Source of the DNA: Chitinophagales bacterium | GTDB taxonomy: Bacteria > Bacteroidota > Bacteroidia > Chitinophagales > JADIYW01 | Assembly (NCBI GenBank): GCA_019694955.1 | Contig: JAIBAX010000033.1 | Span: 1 to 47,654 of the forward strand | DNA length: 47,654 bases | Direction: 5' to 3' | Translations under genes and position numbers: made by a program | Shown: one piece after another, positions 16,369-24,993 of the stretch | Layout: each line of letters opens with the position of its first letter | How positions within the stretch are numbered: position 1 is the stretch's first letter | Notes under the pieces: generated by a model | The model's input: the letters and a program-made list of their open reading frames with translations, nothing else | The model's database searches: none | Told to the model about the DNA's origin: nothing

Positions 16369-17427
16369 TTACTCAGGTAGTGCTGATGATTTGGTCTTTT
16401 TTAATCCAAACTGATGAAGATTTACAGTAATACCCAAATGGTTTGCCGATGCTACTATCCCATATCGTGCATAAGCATAATCGATATTAAATTGCTTGAT
16501 ATGCAATCCTAATCCTGCACTTAAGCCGCCTAACCCTTTTTTAGCATCGAATTGCAATTCTTTCCGTTGAAGATGGTTATATCCTATCCTTAAGGCGACC
16601 ACCTTTTTGATATCTATTTCCGTACCAAAGACAAAATGCCTGAATAAGTTGTCGACGAAGCCGCTTTTTTTCTTTATTGGCTCACCAAAAATATTGGTCT
16701 CCTCTTGTTGATTTGGATCATCATACGTCAAGTCCCATTTTTGCAAGTGGTGTGCAACGATGTTAAAGGTGAATGGAATCTTCTTTAATCCTTTGGAGAA
16801 TCCTAAAGAGATGTCCCAAGGCAGTTTCTCTCGCTGATCAGAAGTATACGACTTCAATTGAATGCCCAGGTTTTTTACCATCAAAGTTGCGGTCGTCTTT
16901 TTTGTTTCATTATGAAACCCTACTGAAACATCCGTAGCGAGCGCAATAGCGTTATATGTTTCCAAATGACTGAACAGCAATTTGGCATCAATGCCATAGA
17001 TTAGTTTCTTATATGACCTTCCTGTGCCAACCTGAAAGGCATAATCGCCCCCTTTAAAAGTTCCCGTAGGTGTTCCGGAAGCATCATAACCATCAAATTT
17101 TCCATATGAAACATAGCGTAACGCAGCCACAAAATTGCCCGCTTTTTTAGTATGAAAACCATATGCCAACGCACCAAAATTAATACCCGCCGGATAAAAT
17201 GTGGTGTTAAAGTGGATATTTTTATCGACCGTAGAATCTATCAATGCCGGATTGTCTATACCCATGCCTATATCATATGTTTGCACTGCAATGGCAGTCC
17301 CGCCTAATGAGGCGCTTCGTGGCGTAGCGGGAAGTGTTAAAGACTCAAATACCGCATTGCCGCCTACCTGTGCCACAGATATTGAATAATAAAGAAAAAC
17401 AAAAAATATGCCGATGATCTTTTTCAT
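16369..17427 (-). CDS. porQ: Type IX secretion system outer-membrane protein PorQ
   Basis: A 352-residue outer-membrane beta-barrel with an N-terminal signal peptide (ending near SISVAQ) and the PorV/PorQ family start: GGNAVFESLTLPATPRSASLGG, then DIGMGIDNPALID. In the type IX system PorQ helps anchor sorted proteins at the surface with PorU, PorV and PorZ. It is consistent with the type IX sorting domain on the beta-helix protein at 10748-12463. Upstream, TATATTCG on the minus strand (17436-17443) is a 7 of 8 match to the -7 box. Confidence 0.9.
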   Translation of the reverse strand: MKKIIGIFFVFLYYSISVAQVGGNAVFESLTLPATPRSASLGGTAIAVQTYDIGMGIDNPALIDSTVDKNIHFNTTFYPAGINFGALAYGFHTKKAGNFVAALRYVSYGKFDGYDASGTPTGTFKGGDYAFQVGTGRSYKKLIYGIDAKLLFSHLETYNAIALATDVSVGFHNETKKTTATLMVKNLGIQLKSYTSDQREKLPWDISLGFSKGLKKIPFTFNIVAHHLQKWDLTYDDPNQQEETNIFGEPIKKKSGFVDNLFRHFVFGTEIDIKKVVALRIGYNHLQRKELQFDAKKGLGGLSAGLGLHIKQFNIDYAYARYGIVASANHLGITVNLHQFGLKKTKSSALPE

Positions 17428-17547
17428 TGTCGCAACGAATATAAGTGAATAGATTTAAACAACGAAATGAGAAGAGTCAAATTATCCCTATCGAAAAGTT
17501 TTTTTTAAATTAGCTTTTTATTATATCTTTAAAAAAAATATTCATTC

Positions 17548-18042
17548 ATGACGAGATTTTTACAGATTTTTATTGTTTTTATCGTCCTAATATTCATATT
17601 CTTCGCCATCGGAAAAGTAAAAAAACAATCCAGCGAAGAGGCTATGGAGGAAATGATTGCTACGGATAAGGCGTTTTCGGAAATGTGCAAGCAGAAAGGT
17701 CTTAGGCAGTCATTCATCACTTTTGCTGATGAAAATGTTTACAAAATGACAGATGGAGCATATCCAATTGTTGGACGCAAGGCATTGGAGGAAAGCTTCA
17801 AAGAATCCAATGAAGAGGATTTTAAACTAGAGTGGTATCCCGTTCGGGCGCAGGTGGCAGAGTCCGGAGACCTAGGGTATACCACCGGAAACTGGAAAAT
17901 ATCTTTGCAAGATTCCGTATTACATGGTTGCTATGTCTCCATTTGGAAGAAACAAAAAGACGGCACTTGGAAATATGTGTTGGATGGCGGCAATAAATGC
18001 CCGGATCCCGAGAAAAATCCCGTCAAACTTGATCCATTGTAA
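17548..18042 (+). CDS. Membrane-anchored SnoaL-like (DUF4440) protein
   Basis: A 164-residue protein with an N-terminal membrane anchor (residues ~5-24) and an NTF2/SnoaL-type domain. The domain opens with AMEEMIATDKAFSEMCKQKG and continues with FITFADENVYKMTDGAYPIVGRKALEE, SGDLGYTTGNWKI and a GCYVSIWKKQKDGTWKYVLDGGN ending typical of DUF4440. These domains often bind small hydrophobic ligands; the ligand is unknown. One nucleotide separates it from the following methyltransferase-like gene, so they form an operon. Confidence 0.8.
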   Translation: MTRFLQIFIVFIVLIFIFFAIGKVKKQSSEEAMEEMIATDKAFSEMCKQKGLRQSFITFADENVYKMTDGAYPIVGRKALEESFKESNEEDFKLEWYPVRAQVAESGDLGYTTGNWKISLQDSVLHGCYVSIWKKQKDGTWKYVLDGGNKCPDPEKNPVKLDPL

Positions 18043-18043
18043 T

Positions 18044-18649
18044 ATGCCGTTCAATGAATATATGCTGATGGGAATGTGGATGCTTTTCGGCATCATTCAC
18101 AGCATAACAGCACACGACTCTTGCAAGAATTTCGTTCAACGCCATTTTCCGCTGATATTTAACCACTATCGCAAGTTGTACAATATTATCGCTGTAATAA
18201 CATTGTCCGCAACATGTTTAGTACATTTCGCTATTGCTTCATCACCGTTACCATTCCCCGGAAAAAGTGCTTTAGGTGGTGGTATTATCATGCTATTAGG
18301 GATTTTTATCGTCATCAAAGTACTGATTAGGTATGACGCAAGGGCATTTCTTGGGTTTAGCACGTCAAAAGAGACCAAAACCGAGTTTGTTACAGATGGC
18401 TTATCGGAAATTGTGCGACATCCTATGTATGTTGGCACATTATTGATAATGGTAGGCTTCCTAATTGTAGAGTTTCAATGGAAGACCTTGATGACCATTA
18501 GTATTCTTTTTGGCTATTTACAAATCGGCATTTACTTCGAAGAAAAGAAACTGGTACGTGAATTTGGAGAAGACTATCTGCAATATAAGAAAAAGACGCC
18601 CAAACTCCTGTTGTTTAATCCTTTAAAGTTTATACAACACCTTTTATAA
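18044..18649 (+). CDS. Isoprenylcysteine methyltransferase/NnrU-like membrane protein
   Basis: A 201-residue integral membrane protein with five or six helices. The C-terminal half has the ICMT/PEMT-like signature: LSEIVRHPMYVGTLLIMVGF, then YFEEKKLVREFGEDYLQYKKKTP. In this group the RHPxYxG and EExxL...Y motifs bind S-adenosylmethionine. The N-terminal half looks more like NnrU. I chose the ATG at 18044, 1 nt after the stop of the SnoaL-like gene; the longer frame overlaps that gene. Substrate unknown, possibly a lipid or other membrane-embedded thiol. Confidence 0.8.
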   Translation: MPFNEYMLMGMWMLFGIIHSITAHDSCKNFVQRHFPLIFNHYRKLYNIIAVITLSATCLVHFAIASSPLPFPGKSALGGGIIMLLGIFIVIKVLIRYDARAFLGFSTSKETKTEFVTDGLSEIVRHPMYVGTLLIMVGFLIVEFQWKTLMTISILFGYLQIGIYFEEKKLVREFGEDYLQYKKKTPKLLLFNPLKFIQHLL

Positions 18650-18738
18650 TACCGTCAATATTTTTAAATTATTACGAAACGAGGCAAGTACTTAAAAATT
18701 CCCGTTGGTGTTATACTTTCATATCATAAATAATCAAT

Positions 18739-19773
18739 ATGGAAAAACCTGTTTTGGTTTTTAAGGTCGGTACTGCCTCCATAACAACGCAGAATGGAGA
18801 ACCTGATGAGGCGCTCATTGCGTCTTTTGCCAGGCAGATTGCGCAACTCTTTCATGAGTACAATGTTGTAATCGTGTCGAGCGGTGCTGTGGGTACAGGC
18901 AAGAAATATATTAAAAAGTATGGTGGCAAGATTGTAGAGCGAAAAGCTGCTGCAGCCATTGGCAACCCCATCCTCATCTCCAAATATGCCAATGCTTTTG
19001 CTCCCTATAAAATTCCCATCGCACAAAGTCTGTGTGAAAGACAGCATTTTAGCAATAGACAACAGTTTCAGCAACTATTACTCACCTATCAGGAGCTTTG
19101 GAACAATGGCATTATTCCAATTGCCAATGAGAATGACGTGGTAAGCAATTACGAGCTTAAATTTTCTGATAATGATGAATTGGCTACATTAATAGCAGTG
19201 GGTTTTGGCGCCAAGTTTCTATTGATTGGCACCTCCGTTCAAGGTTTATTAGATGTAGATGGAAATCTGGTAAAGGAAATCAAACAATTTGACGATGAAG
19301 TATTGGGATATGCCACACATGAGAAGTCTTCCTCCGGATTGGGAGGAATGCGTTCCAAGCTCACCTTTGCCAGATTGGCTACCAGCTTAGGAACAAATGT
19401 AGTCATCTTTGGCGCTAGAGAAGAAGATGGATTGATAAAAGCAGAAATGGGCATTGCCGGGACGGTATGCAAAGCAAAAAAAACTTCTCCTAACGAGCGA
19501 AAGAAATGGCTCGCAGGTGGCGGTGTTGCCAGCGGAAGAATAAAAATCGACAAAGGGGCACACCTCGCATTATCCAACCAAAAAAGCCTGCTAGCCGTCG
19601 GTGTAGAGAAAATCTTAAGCCCATTTGAAAAAGGTGAAATCGTGGAGATTATGGCGTCATCAAAAATGCCTGTGGCAGTAGCAATTGCCAAATTATCGTC
19701 TGCAGCACTAGAAATGCGATTTAAAGAAAGAAACCTGGAAGTAGCACATGTGGATGATATTGTTGTTTTTTAA
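18739..19773 (+). CDS. proB: Glutamate 5-kinase
   Basis: Phosphorylates glutamate at the gamma position, the first step of proline synthesis. The 344 residues comprise an amino-acid-kinase domain (FKVGTASITTQNG; VVIVSSGAVGTGKK near residue 46; NGIIPIANENDVVSNYELKFSDNDELATLIA near 125-150; GGMRSKLTFARLATSLG near 200). A C-terminal PUA domain follows from about residue 265 (SGRIKIDKGAHLAL, then VEKILSPFEKGEIVEI). ProA is not adjacent. The first bases after the ATG read straight into the kinase fold, so the start is secure. Confidence 0.95.
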   Translation: MEKPVLVFKVGTASITTQNGEPDEALIASFARQIAQLFHEYNVVIVSSGAVGTGKKYIKKYGGKIVERKAAAAIGNPILISKYANAFAPYKIPIAQSLCERQHFSNRQQFQQLLLTYQELWNNGIIPIANENDVVSNYELKFSDNDELATLIAVGFGAKFLLIGTSVQGLLDVDGNLVKEIKQFDDEVLGYATHEKSSSGLGGMRSKLTFARLATSLGTNVVIFGAREEDGLIKAEMGIAGTVCKAKKTSPNERKKWLAGGGVASGRIKIDKGAHLALSNQKSLLAVGVEKILSPFEKGEIVEIMASSKMPVAVAIAKLSSAALEMRFKERNLEVAHVDDIVVF

Positions 19774-19791
19774 TATTTTTATAGCGGAAAG

Positions 19792-20736
19792 ATGAGGTGG
19801 ATATTTTCTCTAATCATTGTTTTAGGCATTGCGATGGTTGTTACTTCTTTCAGGCAACCAAAACAAAAGATTGCTACGCAAGAGGCTTTGGGAGAAAAAT
19901 TATTCCATGACAAAATACTCTCAGAAGATTTTACCATTAGTTGTGCCTCATGTCATATTCCGGCATTTGCGTTTGCAGATACCGTAGCATTGAGCAAAGG
20001 CGTACATGGTAGAACGGGTACGAGAAATACACCATCCGCAATGAATATGGCATCAAGAGCGGTATTTTTTTTCGATGGAAGGGCAAAGACTTTGGAACAT
20101 CAGGTAGTCTTTCCGATAGAAAATCCTGTAGAGATGAATCTCCCTTTTCCTGATGCCGTTCAAAGAGTAAGAAACAACAAAACGTACCAACAGCTTTTCA
20201 TGAAAATCTTTGGAAAAATGCCTGACAGTGCTTCCATTGTACAAAGTATCGCCGCTTTTGAGAGAACACTAGAAACCGCAGACACACCCAATGACCGATG
20301 GCTGCAAGATAAACCCAATGGCATGAATGCACAACAGATAAGGGGAAGGGAATTGTTCATGAGCAGCCGATTAAAATGTTTTGATTGCCATTTCTCTCCA
20401 GATCTTACGGGCGATGAATTCCGAAATATTGGATTATTTAATGGCAAAGACTGGAATGATACAGGTAGATCTGTAATAACAAAAAATCCTAGTGATATTG
20501 GCAAATTTAAAGTGCCGGGATTACGTAATATTGCCGTTACCGCACCTTATATGCACAATGGCAAATTTAAAACGCTAAGAGAAGTGATTGATTTTTATGA
20601 CAATCCGGAAAAATTCGTTCAGGGAGCAATAAATAGAGATCCAATCCTTCCTCAACAATTAAATCTTACGGAGCAAGAGAAGCAAGACCTAGAAAGCTTC
20701 CTCCACTCCCTTACAGATGATAGGTTTACAAAATAA
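19792..20736 (+). CDS. Di-haem cytochrome c peroxidase (CCP/MauG family)
   Basis: A 314-residue periplasmic protein with an N-terminal signal or anchor helix (residues 3-20) and two c-type haem sites: C51-x2-C54-H55 and C196-x2-C199-H200. The stretches GRTGTRNTPSAMNMA near residue 80, FFDGRAKTLEHQV, and KFKVPGLRNIAVTAPYMHNGKFKTLREVIDFYD near the C-terminus are typical of bacterial cytochrome c peroxidases, which reduce hydrogen peroxide. It is 18 nt downstream of proB but has no functional link to it, so coexpression is by position only. Confidence 0.95.
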   Translation: MRWIFSLIIVLGIAMVVTSFRQPKQKIATQEALGEKLFHDKILSEDFTISCASCHIPAFAFADTVALSKGVHGRTGTRNTPSAMNMASRAVFFFDGRAKTLEHQVVFPIENPVEMNLPFPDAVQRVRNNKTYQQLFMKIFGKMPDSASIVQSIAAFERTLETADTPNDRWLQDKPNGMNAQQIRGRELFMSSRLKCFDCHFSPDLTGDEFRNIGLFNGKDWNDTGRSVITKNPSDIGKFKVPGLRNIAVTAPYMHNGKFKTLREVIDFYDNPEKFVQGAINRDPILPQQLNLTEQEKQDLESFLHSLTDDRFTK

Positions 20737-20826
20737 AGCCCTTTGCGATATTTGTACTGCATAACTCGTAATGCGACAAAAAAATAGTTGAAAAATTCAT
20801 TAAATTCAAAGCCTGGTTTTGGCAAT

Positions 20827-20960
20827 TTCTTAACCGCAAATGCGCCAAATCCCAACCAATTCGTCGGGAGCTGAGAAATCTTTTTACTTTGTCGAATTCG
20901 GGTTACACTACACTGCATAAACAGCATTTTTTTTTAACTTTACATCAAGATGTAGGTAAA
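20827..20960 (+). repeat. Copy 1 of a ~133-bp direct repeat (orphan leader)
   Basis: Starts TTCTTAACCGCAAATGCG and ends TCAAGATGTAGGTAAA. It matches copy 2 (21024-21155) at most positions with small indels. It contains the same start-codon context as the oxidase gene, but here the ATG is followed directly by TAG, so it is a dead copy. Confidence 0.85.
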
Positions 20961-20972
20961 TACTATTTCCCT

Positions 20973-20994
20973 GTTCACGTGTCTTCACGTGAAC
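20973..20994. repeat. Perfect 9-bp hairpin with TCTT loop
   Basis: GTTCACGTG (20973-20981) pairs with CACGTGAAC (20986-20994). The core CGTGTCTTCACG (20978-20989) matches CGTGTCTACACG at 21-32 at 11 of 12 positions, pointing to a dispersed hairpin family. No T run follows on either strand. Confidence 0.6.
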
Positions 20995-21023
20995 GCAAGT
21001 AGACTACTTTATTAATCATCTTA

Positions 21024-21155
21024 TTCTTAACCGCAAAGGCGCAAAGTCCCAACCAATTCGTCGGGAGCAGAGAAATCTTTTGAAATGTCGAATTCGGTTT
21101 ATACCACACTGCATAAACAGCATTTTTTTTAACTTTACATCAAGATGCAGGTAAA
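21024..21155 (+). repeat. Copy 2 of the ~133-bp direct repeat (functional leader)
   Basis: Runs into the oxidase gene and supplies its start codon at 21145 and first codons. A promoter-like TAACTTTA (21130-21137) lies 7 nt before the ATG, and a matching one is present in copy 1. Confidence 0.85.
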
Positions 21156-22446
21156 AAAAGGATATACTTTTGTCAATTGGGCAGGAAATATACGCCACGA
21201 GGTGAAGAATTATTTCCAACCGGAAACCGTGGAAGAAATCGTTGACATTGTTCGCCAACATCAACATATCAGGATGGTCGGCACTGGACACTCATGGTCG
21301 GATATTTGTGTTGATGATGAAGCAATGGTCAATTTAGACAAGTTTAATAAGATTCTTGAAATAGATCATGAAAGGTTGCAAATCAAGGTACAAGCCGGGA
21401 TTAAATTATGGGAACTAAATGAGCAATTGGACAAGGTTGGACTAGCATTGCTCAATCTGGGTTCTATTGCGAGGCAGTCTATTGCCGGTGCAATTTCTAC
21501 AGGAACGCATGGTAGTGGTATCGACTATCAAATTATTGGTTCTGCCGTCATATCCTTCACCCTCGTAGATGCGAATGGGGACATTCACCTTATCGACAAA
21601 GAACAAAAACCAGATATATTTCATGCTGCCATCGTAAATCTCGGCTGTTTGGGTGTGCTTGCAGAGATAACTTTGAAAGTAACCAAGGCTTTCAACCTAA
21701 AAGACCATACTGTAGCGTTACCGATGGATGATGTAATCGACAACCTCGATGATTTTGTACAGAATACGGATCATTTTAAGATGTGGTGGCTGGCACCTGC
21801 AAAAGACATTATTACCTATCGCTATCAAAGAACACAAGAACCTACAAACGACTCTGCGCTCCGGCAATGGTTCAAAGATGTTTTTCTTTCTGTTACCATT
21901 TATCGCTTTCTGGTATGGGTGGCGAAGTGGATACCGGGTTTAGCAGATTTTTTCAATACCATTCTAACCTCATCCTATAAGAAAGCATTGCATAGGGTTG
22001 AAAAAAGCTTCAAAGTATTCAATGTCCCTGAACCGCCGCTGCATCGAGAAACAGAATGGGCGTTCGACTTTAAAAATGCGACCACTATACTAAAAGAATA
22101 TAGTAAATTATTGAAAGAGTCAGGTTTCCATTACAATTTTATCCAAGAGATTCGCTTTACAAAAGGGGACGATTTTTGGTTAAGTCCCTGCTATCATAGG
22201 GATGCTATTTGGATAGGCGTCTATTGCTATGAGCATGAACATTGGGACAAAGTATTGCCTATGTTTGAAGCATTTGCCAGAAAACACCAAGGACGCCCAC
22301 ACTGGGGGAAAGAGTTTATCACCACAGACAGAGATTACCTGCAACAAGCCTACGAGAAATGGGATGATTTCATCCAAATAAAGCAATCTTTCGACCCAAA
22401 CGGCAAGTTTAGCAATGCTTTTATCAATAGAATTTTTAGTTGCTAG
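21145..22446 (+). CDS. FAD-linked sugar-lactone/alditol oxidase (ALO family)
   Basis: A 433-residue oxidase of the D-arabinono-1,4-lactone, L-gulono-1,4-lactone and alditol oxidase group. The N-terminal FAD-binding domain carries VGTGHSWSD near residue 46 and SIAGAISTGTHGSG near 115. The C-terminal ALO domain ends with the conserved HWGKEF motif (near residue 390) and SFDPNGKFSN. No signal peptide is seen, so it is probably cytoplasmic or loosely membrane-associated. Its leader and start codon lie in a duplicated element (see repeats). The exact sugar substrate cannot be read from the sequence. Confidence 0.88.
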   Translation: MQVKKGYTFVNWAGNIRHEVKNYFQPETVEEIVDIVRQHQHIRMVGTGHSWSDICVDDEAMVNLDKFNKILEIDHERLQIKVQAGIKLWELNEQLDKVGLALLNLGSIARQSIAGAISTGTHGSGIDYQIIGSAVISFTLVDANGDIHLIDKEQKPDIFHAAIVNLGCLGVLAEITLKVTKAFNLKDHTVALPMDDVIDNLDDFVQNTDHFKMWWLAPAKDIITYRYQRTQEPTNDSALRQWFKDVFLSVTIYRFLVWVAKWIPGLADFFNTILTSSYKKALHRVEKSFKVFNVPEPPLHRETEWAFDFKNATTILKEYSKLLKESGFHYNFIQEIRFTKGDDFWLSPCYHRDAIWIGVYCYEHEHWDKVLPMFEAFARKHQGRPHWGKEFITTDRDYLQQAYEKWDDFIQIKQSFDPNGKFSNAFINRIFSC

Positions 22447-22454
22447 ATAAATCG

Positions 22455-23702
22455 CTATTTGAATTTCAAGTTCACAGAAACAACATGTGACTCCAATCCA
22501 ATATTCCTTTTGTAGAAACCGTAACGCAACTCTAACATATTAAAGTGCGACAAGTGGAATACCCCTTCAGGTGGGGCAAATCTCCATCCTGCTCCTACAA
22601 AATGACTGACAAACTTGCCTAAGTCGTGATTACTGGTATAATATTCATCCGTTGGTGTATGTTCTTTATAATCTGCAAAATATTTGATGCTGCTTTGCTG
22701 ATAAAACCTATAAAAAGGACTAATAGAAATGAACGGCGTAATTTTAATGGGCGTTTCTACACTGACCGTATTTGATTTTAAATTCCAAGTGTCATAATAA
22801 AAACGATAATAAGTGCGTATAATGAATTTATCTCCTAAGAAAAAATTGGCTCTTGCACCGATAGGTAGTTTGAATCTATTAGAAGGCAATTTTTCTACGG
22901 CAACGACACTATTGTTGAAATAAACCCTATGAAAGGGAAGACCTAAATAGCCATTTTGATAGACTGCATCGACAAGCAATGCGACTTGGATATTTTTGTT
23001 TACTACGTGAGCATACGTTACTGAAGAACTGATAGAATTACGAAGCCTTGTTGGATAATTAGAGCCCTCGTTCTCATCATCATCATCATGATCATGACCA
23101 TGCCCATTAGAAGAAGCAGCACTTACCGGAACCAATTCAGCAGGATAGACCAATTTAAGCCGATCAACATATGCTTGTATCTTGCCGGAAATCTCTGAAT
23201 TATTATCCCTGAACTTTTTAGCGAATATGAAATTGGTGCCAAATGAAAGGTAATCAAATTCATGTGATAGTGAAATACCGACGCCATAAGTGCTTCCTTT
23301 TTCCAAATTTTCCACTTGCCAGTTAATGGCAGGATAAATTCTGGTATCTTTAGCATCTACATTGGAAGAGGAGGCATTGGTACCCGTATTTGGAGAAACA
23401 TTATCTGAAGATGCCGATGTAAAATGATCCACACCCAATTCTAAACCAATGGTATGTTTCATATGACTGTTGCTATACTTATTGAGTTTTACATCAATAA
23501 TATTAGCATAATCGGAGAGTTTTTCGGTTCCTATTCCGCCAGTAATGGCTGAGTTATTGCCATCCTGATGATAATAACTGGAGACAATATTTATTTCCTG
23601 TAAACTCAGTTTCCTATCGAGATACTGCGTAGTATCACTTTGTGAAAATGCCGACAAAAGTCCTGCAAATAACCCCAGTAGTGATAGTGATATTTTTCTC
23701 AT
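22455..23702 (-). CDS. DUF3570 outer-membrane protein with His/Asp-rich loop
   Basis: A 415-residue predicted outer-membrane beta-barrel: signal peptide ending near LLSAFSQ, then many alternating strands with aromatic ends and a C-terminal strand VVSVNLKFK. It belongs to DUF3570. Around residues 198-212 is a loop rich in histidine and acid (GHGHDHDDDDENEG) that could bind metal. It is the last gene of a minus-strand cassette with a thioredoxin, ApbE and a DUF4266 lipoprotein, the usual company of DUF3570. Function unknown. Confidence 0.85.
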   Translation of the reverse strand: MRKISLSLLGLFAGLLSAFSQSDTTQYLDRKLSLQEINIVSSYYHQDGNNSAITGGIGTEKLSDYANIIDVKLNKYSNSHMKHTIGLELGVDHFTSASSDNVSPNTGTNASSSNVDAKDTRIYPAINWQVENLEKGSTYGVGISLSHEFDYLSFGTNFIFAKKFRDNNSEISGKIQAYVDRLKLVYPAELVPVSAASSNGHGHDHDDDDENEGSNYPTRLRNSISSSVTYAHVVNKNIQVALLVDAVYQNGYLGLPFHRVYFNNSVVAVEKLPSNRFKLPIGARANFFLGDKFIIRTYYRFYYDTWNLKSNTVSVETPIKITPFISISPFYRFYQQSSIKYFADYKEHTPTDEYYTSNHDLGKFVSHFVGAGWRFAPPEGVFHLSHFNMLELRYGFYKRNIGLESHVVSVNLKFK

Positions 23703-23718
23703 AATCGCTAAAATTTAT

Positions 23719-23928
23719 TTAATTACAACCACAACCACCACCACTTTTACCACCATTTGCTCCGGAAGCCCCTTCCCTGTATGTTTCAAAGCTGATTTCC
23801 GTCTTTTCAATTTTTCGATTGCTCAATTCCATTTCAGCATCATTGAGTTTCCCTTTCTCATACTCCTTAACAGTAGTACAGGACTGTAATCCAGCAAAAA
23901 CGAGCATAATCAGAAGCATATTTCTCAT
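23719..23928 (-). CDS. DUF4266 lipoprotein with GGGCGCN tail
   Basis: A 69-residue lipoprotein. The signal sequence runs into the lipobox LQSC, so the mature protein starts at that cysteine and is about 54 residues long. The C-terminus is glycine-rich and ends GGGCGCN, the hallmark of DUF4266. Two cysteines one residue apart at the very end suggest a metal or redox site. I chose the ATG at 23928; a GTG at 23943 would add five residues. It lies 16 nt upstream of the DUF3570 gene and 81 nt downstream of apbE. Confidence 0.8.
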   Translation of the reverse strand: MRNMLLIMLVFAGLQSCTTVKEYEKGKLNDAEMELSNRKIEKTEISFETYREGASGANGGKSGGGCGCN

Positions 23929-24009
23929 ATATTTATTTTTCACGTTTCTTTTTTTAGTTTTTGATAATCAAATTACAATGTAGGGCTATTATCATTCTAT
24001 AGAGTATTT

Positions 24010-24993
24010 TTAACTAAATCTTATATTTTTCGATGTAAATACACGATCATCATCATCTATGATAATACACTCCAAAAACTGAATCTGGTTAACCATATAC
24101 AACCCTGCTTCAATACCCATTACGCTGATTGGAGTAGCTATGGCATCTGCAAATTCTGCATTTGGAGTAATGACGGTAACACTCTTGATTCCCCGGATGG
24201 GCAATCCTGTTCTTGGATCGATGGTATGTGAATATTTAATGCCGTCAATAATGACATATTTCTCATAATTTCCTGAGGTAGCTACCGAGGTATTGGTGAT
24301 GTTCATGGAGGAAAAATATGAAGTGGACTGATTAGGATTAGCAATACCTATTGTCCATGGCTGGCCATTCGGTTGGAAACCCCAAACAGTTAAGTCTCCG
24401 GCGGCATTTACAATACCGCTCTCCACGCCATTTTTTATCATTACCTTCTTAGCTTGTTCTGCAGCATAGCCTTTTCCGATGCCCCCGAAACCAATGCGCA
24501 TCCCTTTGTTTTTCAAAAAAACAGTGCCATCAATACCATCTAAAAGTATGTTTTTATGGTTAATTAAACGCACCATTTTCTTTGCCACCGCTACAGGTGG
24601 TAGAGCAGTCATATTTTTATCAAAATTCCAAAGACTTTTATCGACAGAACCATAGCTAATGTCAAAAGCACCTTGGGTAAGTTCTGAAATTCGCTTGCTT
24701 CTTTGAATCAATTCAAAAACTTCTATGTCAACCTTAACAGGCTCCAATCCTGCGAATCGGTTAATTTTATTGGTCTGGCTATCTTCGGCAAAAGTAGTGA
24801 GTAGTCTTTCAATTCTTTTAATCTCTACAATAGCCTCTTCAATACGTTCAAAAGCCCAATCTTTATTATCGCTTACAACGCTGATTTCAAATCTATTACC
24901 CATCAGCCGGAGAACTTTCTGATGTATTGTATGAGACAATATTGAACTATTGAGCTGCGTAAATGTATGTTTGTACCTCCTTAATAAAATCAA
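24010..24993 (-). CDS. apbE: FAD:protein FMN transferase (ApbE family)
   Basis: Transfers FMN from FAD to a serine or threonine of target proteins, or acts as a flavin-handling protein. Visible family motifs: IGFGGIGKGYAAEQA near residue 170, VNAAGDLTVWG near 196, ATSGNYEKY and SHTIDPRTGLPI near 240-265, and the metal-site segment ADAIATPISVMG near 285. The start is uncertain. The ATG at 24993 overlaps the thioredoxin gene by 47 nt. A TTG at 24939 or the ATG at 24903 would begin close to the usual MGNRFEI segment. No signal peptide is evident from any of them, which is odd for a family that usually acts outside the cytoplasm. Confidence 0.88.
   Translation of the reverse strand: MILLRRYKHTFTQLNSSILSHTIHQKVLRLMGNRFEISVVSDNKDWAFERIEEAIVEIKRIERLLTTFAEDSQTNKINRFAGLEPVKVDIEVFELIQRSKRISELTQGAFDISYGSVDKSLWNFDKNMTALPPVAVAKKMVRLINHKNILLDGIDGTVFLKNKGMRIGFGGIGKGYAAEQAKKVMIKNGVESGIVNAAGDLTVWGFQPNGQPWTIGIANPNQSTSYFSSMNITNTSVATSGNYEKYVIIDGIKYSHTIDPRTGLPIRGIKSVTVITPNAEFADAIATPISVMGIEAGLYMVNQIQFLECIIIDDDDRVFTSKNIRFS

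Larger units (their letters stand above)
20737..21144. other. Intergenic region made of duplicated leader sequence
   Basis: About 400 bp without a gene. It holds two copies of a ~133-bp sequence (20827-20960 and 21024-21155) separated by a perfect hairpin (20973-20994). No other open frame or RNA gene was recognised. Confidence 0.7.

Noticed and set aside
19239..19691. 150-codon open frame opposite proB
   Set aside because: Antisense shadow of the glutamate kinase gene without domain features.
23719..23928. Flavinylation site for ApbE in the DUF4266 lipoprotein
   Set aside because: The GASGA stretch is only loosely like the known Dxx(S/T)GA(S/T) target; the match is too weak to call.
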